Source of the DNA: Acidobacteriaceae bacterium
GTDB taxonomy: Bacteria; Acidobacteriota; Terriglobia; Terriglobales; Acidobacteriaceae
Assembly (NCBI GenBank): GCA_030040395.1
Contig: JASHTU010000219.1
Coordinates: 1 to 11,653 of the forward strand
Length of the DNA: 11,653 nucleotides
Direction: 5' to 3'
The translations under genes were made by a program, and so were the position numbers. The notes beneath the pieces were generated by a model. That model worked only from the letters and a program-made list of their open reading frames with translations, was not told the origin of the DNA and made no database searches. Shown in pieces: positions 6,885-11,653 of this stretch; positions within the stretch are counted from its first letter, which is position 1; every line of letters begins with the position of its first letter.

Positions 6885-8504
6885 ATGAATGCGTCCAGAG
6901 GTCCGTTCGATCAGCCGGATTCACGCGGGCCGGATCGCCCCGCCGGCGGGGAGGCTTCGAGCGCACCTTCGAGCGCCACGGGGATTTTTTCGACCGCTCC
7001 GGCGCATGACGACAAGGACTTGCTGGCGTCGCTTTTGGGGCAACCAACTCCGCCAGCGGCCCCGGCGCCACCCGCGCCCGCGGTCCCTGCGCCAGCCGCT
7101 CCGGCTCATGCTACGCCTGCCGCACCGGCTCAGGCTGCGCCGAGCGCTCCGCCCTCAACCGCGCCGGCCGTGGAACGGTCGCCGTCCGCTCCCGCCAGTC
7201 CCGGCGAGTTTACCCGGATGCTGCAGGCGCTGAGGACGCCCGAACCCAGCGCGGCGCCCGAGTCACAGCCATTTTCGCGGCCGTCGCAGGAGCTCGCGAA
7301 ACAATTCAGCCCGGTTTCCATGGACAAAAATCGCGCCAATGAGGCGCCGCCGGCGAGCGCGCCTAGCGCTCCGGGCAGTTTTACGCAAATGTTCAGCTCA
7401 TTGAGCGCTCCAGCGGCTTCCGCTCCGGCTGTAAGTTCGGCGTCTCCAGCGCCGGCAGCTTCCGGTCCGGCATCGAGCCCGGCTTCCACTCCGGCCTCGG
7501 GTTCGGGTGAATTTACGCGCTTGTTTCAAGGTCTTCCGCAAGAGAAGAGTGCAGCCCAGATGGCTGCTCCGCCTGTGGCCTTTCCCGCGCCAAGCCAAGA
7601 GCCAGGGGCATTCACGCGGCTGTTTCAAGGAGTTTCGCAAGAGAAGAGCGGGGCGGAGCCTGTGGCCGCGCCCGCGCCCAAGCCAGCGGCGAGTCAGGAG
7701 CCAGGCGCGTTTACGCAGATGTTTTCGCAGCCGGCCACACCGCAAGTCACGCAGGAGAGGGTGGTGGATTTTCTTCACTCCCAACCGGCGCCGGCGCGCG
7801 ATCTGCAATTTGCGACGGAACCGGTCAAGCCATTGGAACCGGCGATGCCGGCACAAGGCGGATTCACGCAACTGCTGCAGGCGCTGAACCAAGAGCCAGC
7901 GCCGAAGCGGACCGAGCCGCCCCTGGCTCCGGCTCCGATGTCTCCGCCACCCGCGGCGGCTCCGGCAGCGGGAGGATTCACGCAGCTTCTGCGCACTCTT
8001 TCGGCCGAGCCTGCGCCTGGGCCTCCTGCCGCGCCGCCTCAACCGCAAGCCTCGTTTACGCCAGCAGCCGCGCCGTCGATTGCCGCGCCCGCGGCAGGCT
8101 CCCCAGCGGTGTTGCCGCCTCTTCCTCAGCCCGCCGCGAGCGGGCCAGGCGAGTTTACGCGGGTGATTTCAGGCTCGGCGCTCCGCGATCTGCAGGGCCA
8201 GGGAGCAGCGGCGCCACCACCGGCCGCGGCCGCTGCGCCGCCGAGCGCGCCGGCATGGACCCCTCCCGGGGCTCCCAAGCCCCCAGCGATGCCGCCTCCG
8301 CAACCGCCAGCCGGGGCGGCGCCTCATTTCGCGCCGCCGGCATTCGCCTTTCCCATCCCACCAACCCCGACGCCGCCTCCGGTTGCGGCTTCCCCGCCGC
8401 CGACCAACCCGCTGCAGAAGTATCTGCCGCTGATCCTGGTGCTGAATGTTTTCCTGATGCTGGCAATCGTGCTGATTCTGGTCTTCGTCCTGCACCACAA
8501 GTGA
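6885..8504 (+). CDS. Tail-anchored Pro/Ala-rich protein with eight GxFT[RQ] motifs, T6SS-associated, function unknown
   Basis: I do not recognise a named family. The 539-aa protein has three parts. Residues 1-106 are polar then Pro/Ala-rich, with one ordered-looking segment (HDDKDLLASLLG, 41-52). Residues 107-431 carry eight short motifs of the form G-x-F-T-[RQ]-[LMV]-[LFI], at 107, 164, 208, 241, 274, 325, 363 and 422, separated by 33-59 residues of Pro/Ala/Ser-rich, probably disordered linker. Residues 432-512 are almost purely Pro/Ala. Residues 513-536 form one strong hydrophobic helix, followed only by HHK, so the protein looks tail-anchored in the inner membrane with everything else in the cytosol. 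There is no signal peptide. An in-frame TGA at 6879-6881 rules out earlier starts. It lies between two tssK genes and runs divergent from tssK1. A scaffold or tether that presents many copies of a peptide ligand is the simplest reading, but this is inference. Confidence 0.85.
   Translation: MNASRGPFDQPDSRGPDRPAGGEASSAPSSATGIFSTAPAHDDKDLLASLLGQPTPPAAPAPPAPAVPAPAAPAHATPAAPAQAAPSAPPSTAPAVERSPSAPASPGEFTRMLQALRTPEPSAAPESQPFSRPSQELAKQFSPVSMDKNRANEAPPASAPSAPGSFTQMFSSLSAPAASAPAVSSASPAPAASGPASSPASTPASGSGEFTRLFQGLPQEKSAAQMAAPPVAFPAPSQEPGAFTRLFQGVSQEKSGAEPVAAPAPKPAASQEPGAFTQMFSQPATPQVTQERVVDFLHSQPAPARDLQFATEPVKPLEPAMPAQGGFTQLLQALNQEPAPKRTEPPLAPAPMSPPPAAAPAAGGFTQLLRTLSAEPAPGPPAAPPQPQASFTPAAAPSIAAPAAGSPAVLPPLPQPAASGPGEFTRVISGSALRDLQGQGAAAPPPAAAAAPPSAPAWTPPGAPKPPAMPPPQPPAGAAPHFAPPAFAFPIPPTPTPPPVAASPPPTNPLQKYLPLILVLNVFLMLAIVLILVFVLHHK
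7203..8177 (+). repeat. Eight degenerate GxFT[RQ] peptide repeats within the tail-anchored protein
   Basis: The copies read GEFTRMLQAL (107-116), GSFTQMFSSL (164-173), GEFTRLFQGL (208-217), GAFTRLFQGV (241-250), GAFTQMFSQP (274-283), GGFTQLLQAL (325-334), GGFTQLLRTL (363-372) and GEFTRVISGS (422-431). Gly1, Phe3, Thr4 and Arg/Gln5 are kept in all eight, while the linkers between them diverge freely in sequence and length. This pattern, conserved core in a low-complexity chain, is what a repeated short linear binding motif looks like. The phase is coding, so this is a protein-level repeat. Confidence 0.85.
7506..7703 (+). repeat. Two 99-bp in-frame tandem repeats (33 residues each)
   Basis: Codons 208-240 and 241-273 form two adjacent 33-residue units. 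Both begin with G-x-FTRLFQG, continue with QEKS at the same offset and end with SQEP. The third motif follows directly at residue 274. The DNA is also alike (for example gtttcaagg and gcaagagaagag occur in both). This suggests a recent tandem duplication and shows how the motif array grows. Confidence 0.8.
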
Positions 8505-8563
8505 GGGGGGCGAGCTCCCAGCTTCTTGCCGGGGCACAAGCGAGAAGGAATCCGATTGTGACG
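8505..8563. other. Short convergent gap with imperfect stem-loop
   Basis: Between the convergent stops of the repeat protein and tssK2, CTTG (8525-8528) pairs with CAAG (8537-8540), and flanking CTTCT and AGAAG can extend the stem across mismatches. No T-tract follows on either strand. It could be a weak bidirectional transcription end but is not convincing. Confidence 0.25.
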
Positions 8564-9919
8564 TCAGGTGGGGTTGGCGAAGAGGAAGATCAACTCCATA
8601 TCGGGATTGGTAATCTCGGCCGGCATGTAGACGGCGAAATTGCGCGCGCGCACGACCGCTTCCCACACGGGGCCGCTCTGTTCCAGGCTGAAGTACTGGT
8701 AGCGCAGTTTTACCGGAATTGCCCGGGGCGGAACGGGGACATGGGTCAGCTTCAAGCCGGGCAGCGCTTGGCGGATGAGCTGTTCGATGTGGGTGGCGGA
8801 GCAGGCCTTGGCCAGGGCCGGAAGGCGGGCGATAAGATCGGCCTCGCGCATATCGGAAGAAACGGCCAGATAGGGGCGCGAGTTTTCGAAATAGCGGTCC
8901 TTGTCGATGGCCGTGGCATAGATGGAGTCGCGCAGCGGCTTAAGGGGCAGGGCCACGAAATTGCTGGGGACCACTGTCTCCAGCAGCTCCGCGATGGTGG
9001 CGTCGAGAGCCATGAAGCAGACACCCAGGTCTTCGTGCTCATAGGTGGGCAAATCCCGGGGCTCGATTTTGGAAGAGAAGGTGGTGAGCGCTCCGGCCAG
9101 CGAGAGCATGTGGAGAAAAAGCGATTCGGGATGGAGATGCGAGGCCTCGAGCATGTGGCGCGAGAGGGGAAGATGGACGTTGATGGTGTAGAGCAGCCAG
9201 AAGTTGGCGATGTCGGAAGCGCTGAAGTCGGCGAGTGACTGGTTGCGCTGCCGCCGCGAGCCGGCCAACTGGCTGCTCCGCGAGACCAGGGTTTCAATCT
9301 GGCCGCGCAGGATGCCGGTGAGGAGTTCGTTGCCCTTGATGTTCAGGAGCGGAGGCACGAACTTGGGATGGTGACGGTAGGCGCCAGACTCGGTGCGCTC
9401 AATGCGGGCGACAGGAAGCAGGACGGCCCCTTCGAGGTTTTCGCCTTCGGCCAGGATCTGAAGGTTTTTGCGGGTGAGGGAAACCGGCTTTTCCACCCCA
9501 GAGCTGTTTTCGTCGCGCAGCATCTGCAACTCCGCGTAAAAGCGGGTGCTGGCGCCGCTCTGCTGGAGCGCGATGTTGATGCCGCCAGGCCGGTCCTGGG
9601 GAACGCCCAGGAAAAAGGCGCATTCGCTTCTGCCGTCGGCGAAGCATTCGTCGAGGGTGCGCGAGGGGGGCGGGGCGTCGGATGCGGGCAGATCGAACAT
9701 GAGCCCGTCAGGGAAGATGCCCCCGGCCTCCATGATGTTGAGCCGGCCCTGGCTGAGCCCAGCCGCATCGATCTGCAAGGAGGCAAAGCCCCAGTTGCGG
9801 AAAGACAGAGCGCCGGTGAGGAAGCGCAGCGTATCTTCAAAAAAACGGTCCTGGGCCTGCAGATGCTGCGGGGAGAGAAAGACCCCTTTCGACCAAACCA
9901 CCGGCTGTAACTGTCGCAT
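8564..9919 (-). CDS. tssK: T6SS baseplate protein TssK, copy 2
   Basis: This is a second complete TssK-family protein of 451 aa. It has W9 and LSPQHLQ (15-21), GIFPDG (67-72), FVPP (187-190), VPSN (317-320), QALPGL, QYFSLEQSGPVWE (408-420) and an AEITNP near the end. These positions coincide with those of copy 1 (450 aa), so the two are colinear paralogs along their whole length although much of the sequence between motifs differs. All three TssK domains therefore appear present, and nothing suggests decay. The ATG at 9919 has a good Shine-Dalgarno (AGGAG at 9928-9932, 8-nt spacing). The gene stands alone on the minus strand, convergent with the tail-anchored repeat gene and divergent from tssB. 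It could serve a second interface of the baseplate, form mixed trimers with copy 1, or serve a different partner such as the repeat protein; the sequence does not decide. Confidence 0.92.
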   Translation of the reverse strand: MRQLQPVVWSKGVFLSPQHLQAQDRFFEDTLRFLTGALSFRNWGFASLQIDAAGLSQGRLNIMEAGGIFPDGLMFDLPASDAPPPSRTLDECFADGRSECAFFLGVPQDRPGGINIALQQSGASTRFYAELQMLRDENSSGVEKPVSLTRKNLQILAEGENLEGAVLLPVARIERTESGAYRHHPKFVPPLLNIKGNELLTGILRGQIETLVSRSSQLAGSRRQRNQSLADFSASDIANFWLLYTINVHLPLSRHMLEASHLHPESLFLHMLSLAGALTTFSSKIEPRDLPTYEHEDLGVCFMALDATIAELLETVVPSNFVALPLKPLRDSIYATAIDKDRYFENSRPYLAVSSDMREADLIARLPALAKACSATHIEQLIRQALPGLKLTHVPVPPRAIPVKLRYQYFSLEQSGPVWEAVVRARNFAVYMPAEITNPDMELIFLFANPT

Positions 9920-9927
9920 GCCCCGAT

Positions 9928-9932
9928 CTCCT
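9928..9932 (-). promoter_or_regulatory. Ribosome binding site of tssK2
   Basis: AGGAG on the minus strand with 8 nt to the ATG at 9917-9919. It confirms this start, which also gives the family-typical N-terminus. Confidence 0.7.
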
Positions 9933-9949
9933 GTGGACTCCTAGAAACA

Positions 9950-9964
9950 TTCGCGGACCGCGAA
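9950..9964. promoter_or_regulatory. 15-bp perfect palindrome upstream of tssK2, candidate operator
   Basis: TTCGCGG-A-CCGCGAA (7+1+7) lies 30 bp before the tssK2 ATG, between the start codon and the possible -10 at 9991-9996. It may be an operator, or in RNA a short hairpin in the tssK2 leader. It does not resemble the AT-rich palindrome before the PadR gene, so the same protein is unlikely to bind both. Confidence 0.45.
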
Positions 9965-10166
9965 GGCTCATAACAGGCTCTAAGGGGTGGAGTATACACC
10001 CGGGCCGCGGGCCAGGGGACGGGAAGTCCAAGGGCGCGGAGGCCTTAGGAAGCAGGGTAGGGCTTGGGGGCAGCATGCCTGTCGACGGCGGGGACAAACC
10101 ACAGGTACAACAGCGAGTGGAAAGGCGCGCGGCGCGAGGAGACTGTGAAAAGAATTGCGAGGGGGC

Positions 10167-10195
10167 TTGACACAAGACGCTACACGGGAAATAAT
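10167..10195 (+). promoter_or_regulatory. Strong sigma70-like promoter for tssB-tssC
   Basis: A perfect -35 TTGACA (10167-10172), a 17-nt spacer and AATAAT (10190-10195; 5 of 6 matches to the -10 consensus) make this the best promoter in the window. Transcription would begin near 10202 and leave a leader of roughly 170 nt before the tssB ATG at 10374. Confidence 0.7.
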
Positions 10196-10331
10196 CAAAC
10201 CGCTTCTACAAGCCTGCGCAAAGACGATCCCTAGGGTTCCGCGTCCGCGCGCCGGTGTTATTTTCGACCAAGGGAAAAATATCGTGTTTTCCGGTTGAGG
10301 CGCGCCCCAAGCGCGGCTTCTTCCAAATGAA

Positions 10332-10354
10332 GTGCGCGCGCGGGTGGCGCGCAC
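10332..10354 (+). promoter_or_regulatory. Stable GC-rich hairpin in the tssB leader
   Basis: GTGCGCGC (10332-10339) pairs perfectly with GCGCGCAC (10347-10354) around a 7-nt loop. It ends 9 nt before the G-rich Shine-Dalgarno-like stretch at 10364-10370. No T-tract follows, so it is not a terminator. A weaker stem, GGAAAA/TTTTCC, occupies 10273-10292 in the same leader. The hairpin may tune tssB translation or mRNA stability; this is inference. Confidence 0.5.
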
Positions 10355-10373
10355 GGGGTCTCCGGGGGGAAAA

Positions 10374-10895
10374 ATGGCTAGAGAAAGCACACAGCACAAG
10401 CTTGATCGCGTCCGTTCGCCACGCGTGCATATCACTTACGACGTCGAGATCGGCGACGCCATTGAACTGAAGGAATTGCCTTTTGTGATGGGCGTTCTGG
10501 GAGATTTGACAGGGCAGCCGGAGCAGCCGCTCGCGGCGCTCAAAGACCGCAAGTTCGTCGAGATCAATCCCGACAACTTCGACACGGTTCTGAAAGGGAT
10601 GCAGCCGCACCTGGCGTTCGCCGTCGAAAACAAGTTGAGCGACGATCCCAACGCGGGACAGGTGAAGGTGAACCTGAAGTTTGAGAGCATGGACGACTTC
10701 AGCCCCGAGAATGTGGCCAAGCAAGTGGGACCGCTCAAGGAGCTGCTGGATCTGCGCACACGGCTCTCCGATCTTCGCGGAAGCCTGCAGGGCAACGACA
10801 AGCTCGACGAAGCGTTGATGGAGGCAGTTTCGAACACGGAGTCCCAGGAAAAGCTGCGGGCTGAACTGGCCAAACCCTCCGGAGGTGACAAATGA
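10374..10895 (+). CDS. tssB: T6SS contractile sheath small subunit TssB (VipA family)
   Basis: TssB forms heterodimers with TssC that polymerise into the contractile T6SS sheath around the Hcp tube. The 173-aa protein has the expected length and signatures: RVHITYDVE (17-25), ELPFVMGVLGDLTGQ (34-48), RKFVEINPDNFDTVL (59-73), FESMDDFSPE (103-112) and LLDLRTRLSDLRG (124-136), the last being the C-terminal helical segment that meets TssC. I chose the ATG at 10374 because MAREST followed by the RVHITYD strand is the usual N-terminus; an in-frame GTG at 10332 would add 14 unrelated residues and lies within the leader hairpin. The start is preceded by a G-rich stretch (GGGGGGA, 10364-10370) at short spacing. 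Its TGA overlaps the tssC ATG. Confidence 0.96.
   Translation: MARESTQHKLDRVRSPRVHITYDVEIGDAIELKELPFVMGVLGDLTGQPEQPLAALKDRKFVEINPDNFDTVLKGMQPHLAFAVENKLSDDPNAGQVKVNLKFESMDDFSPENVAKQVGPLKELLDLRTRLSDLRGSLQGNDKLDEALMEAVSNTESQEKLRAELAKPSGGDK
10881..10885 (+). promoter_or_regulatory. Ribosome binding site of tssC
   Basis: A perfect GGAGG, 6 nt before the tssC ATG at 10892, lies inside the last codons of tssB. It supports high, coupled expression of the two sheath subunits. Confidence 0.75.
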
Positions 10896-11653
10896 GTGCG
10901 AATGATACGGCAGTTGCGGCGGTAAGCGAGAAAACAGCGGAAACCACGGAACAGGGGCTGCTCGACCAGATTGTGGCGCAGGGGCGCTTCACACGCGACG
11001 CGGCGACGCTGGAGCGCGGCCGCGACATGGTGAAGGAATTCGTGACCCAGGTGCTCGAGGGGCACATGACCGTGACGCGCGACGCGGAAGCCACCATCCA
11101 GGCCCGCATTGCGCAGATTGACCGGCTGATTTCGATTCAACTCAATGAAATTCTGCACTACCCGGCTTTTCAAAAGCTGGAGGCGACCTGGCGGGGCATC
11201 AAGTACCTGATCGACCAGTCGGAAACCAGCGAGATGCTGAAGATCAAGGTGCTCAACGTCTCCAAGCGCGAGCTGCTGAAGGATTTGCAGAGAGCCGCGG
11301 AGTTCGATCAGAGCGCGTTGTTCAAGAAGGTGTACGAAGAGGAGTTCGGGGTTTTCGGCGGAGCGCCGTTCGCCTCGTTGGTGGGTGATTACGAATTCGG
11401 CCGGGGGCCGGAGGATGTCGAACTGCTGGAGCGCATCTCCCAGGTGGCTTCGGCGGCGCATGCGCCGTTCCTGACGGCGGCCAGCTCAGAGTTGCTGAAC
11501 TTGAGCAGTTACACGCAACTGGGGGCGCCGCGCGACATCGGCAAGATTTTCGATTCCACCGAGTACGCGAAGTGGAAGAGCTTCCGGCAGTCGGACGATT
11601 CGCGCTACGTGGCCCTGACGCTGCCACACATTCTGGTGCGCGTGCCGTATGGA
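10892..11653 (+). CDS. tssC: T6SS contractile sheath large subunit TssC (VipB/EvpB family), 3' end outside window
   Basis: TssC is the large sheath subunit that ClpV recycles after contraction. The frame is open from the ATG at 10892, which overlaps the tssB stop as ATGA, to the last base, giving 254 codons of a protein usually near 490-500 aa. Family blocks seen are LNEILHYPAFQKLEATWRG (84-102), FGVFGGAPFASLVGDYEF (152-169), ISQVASAAHAPFL (182-194) and WKSFRQSDDSRYVALTLP (228-245), ending in the LVRVPYG strand. The variable N-terminal 20 residues are Thr/Glu/Ala-rich. The truncation is only the window edge; nothing suggests a broken gene. The remaining T6SS genes may continue to the right. 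Confidence 0.96.
   Translation, partial: MSANDTAVAAVSEKTAETTEQGLLDQIVAQGRFTRDAATLERGRDMVKEFVTQVLEGHMTVTRDAEATIQARIAQIDRLISIQLNEILHYPAFQKLEATWRGIKYLIDQSETSEMLKIKVLNVSKRELLKDLQRAAEFDQSALFKKVYEEEFGVFGGAPFASLVGDYEFGRGPEDVELLERISQVASAAHAPFLTAASSELLNLSSYTQLGAPRDIGKIFDSTEYAKWKSFRQSDDSRYVALTLPHILVRVPYG

Larger units (their letters stand above)
9920..10373. other. 454-bp gene-free divergent regulatory region between tssK2 and tssB
   Basis: I see no credible gene here. Open frames crossing it have no family-like sequence and run into known genes out of frame. It holds the tssK2 Shine-Dalgarno, a 15-bp palindrome (9950-9964), a possible -10 for tssK2 (TATACT on the minus strand, 9991-9996, without a recognisable -35), a strong plus-strand promoter (10167-10195) and a structured leader before tssB. 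Its length and content suggest that regulation of the locus is concentrated here. Confidence 0.6.

Noticed and set aside
8255..9238. Plus-strand open frame of 327 codons bridging the repeat gene and tssK2
   Set aside because: It begins out of frame inside the repeat gene and continues antisense to tssK2. Both real genes are much better supported.
10332..10373. Upstream in-frame start (GTG) for tssB
   Set aside because: The start codon sits in the GC-rich hairpin, the added residues are unlike TssB, and the ATG at 10374 gives the usual N-terminus.
10982..10999. GRFTR in the TssC N-terminus as a further copy of the GxFT[RQ] motif
   Set aside because: The segment falls where TssC proteins normally have a GR-x-x-RD helix start, and the residues after it (DAATLERG) do not follow the motif. 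Coincidence is the better explanation.
1..11653. tRNA, rRNA, CRISPR arrays, insertion sequences or toxin/effector-immunity genes
   Set aside because: Read through both strands, I found no tRNA-like cloverleaf, no regularly spaced DNA repeats outside the coding repeats at 7203-8177, no transposase-like frame, and no PAAR, VgrG or Rhs sequence.

Overview
The window is GC-rich and densely coding. It carries a large part of a type VI secretion system (T6SS) locus, with a small unrelated-looking regulator module at its left edge. The T6SS proteins (a divergent TssM, a short TssL without a peptidoglycan-binding domain, two TssK-like baseplate proteins) together with the adjacent Pro/Ala-rich repeat protein fit an Acidobacteriota chromosome best. 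That assignment is inference from protein style; there is no rRNA or other taxonomic marker here.

Left edge (1-1194): a stem-loop, then a good promoter (TTGACA at 101-106) whose spacer and -10 region contain a perfect 15-bp palindrome. It drives a short PadR-family regulator (138-455). The regulator gene overlaps by 35 bp a 172-aa protein with an ERYxEEWxADL motif (421-939). About 255 bp without a gene separate this pair from the convergent T6SS genes.

T6SS, minus-strand operon (6675 to 1195): tssK (copy 1), tssL and tssM, tightly coupled (TAATG overlap between tssK and tssL; 10-nt gap between tssL and tssM with the Shine-Dalgarno over the tssL stop). They encode a baseplate-membrane adaptor and the inner-membrane part of the trans-envelope complex. 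A consensus-like sigma70 promoter lies at 6793-6821 on the minus strand.

Middle (6885-8504, plus strand): a 539-aa tail-anchored protein, divergent from tssK1. Its cytosolic part is a Pro/Ala-rich, probably disordered chain with eight copies of a short motif, G-x-F-T-[RQ]-[LMV]-[LFI], and it ends in a single C-terminal membrane helix. I cannot match it to a named T6SS component. It is the strongest candidate for an undescribed part. It is followed, convergently, by a second full-length tssK (8564-9919, minus) that is colinear with the first.

Right edge (9920-11653): a 454-bp gene-free regulatory region with a 15-bp palindrome ahead of tssK2 and a strong plus-strand promoter (TTGACA-17-AATAAT), followed by a roughly 170-nt leader with a stable GC-rich hairpin just before tssB. 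tssB (10374-10895) overlaps tssC (10892 to the window end, incomplete) by ATGA. Together these encode the contractile sheath.

The working picture is that TssB/TssC form the sheath, TssK copies bridge the baseplate to TssL/TssM in the inner membrane, and the tail-anchored repeat protein could display many copies of a short peptide ligand from the inner membrane to a baseplate or membrane-complex partner. Hcp, VgrG, ClpV, TssA, TssE, TssF, TssG and TssJ are not in the window.
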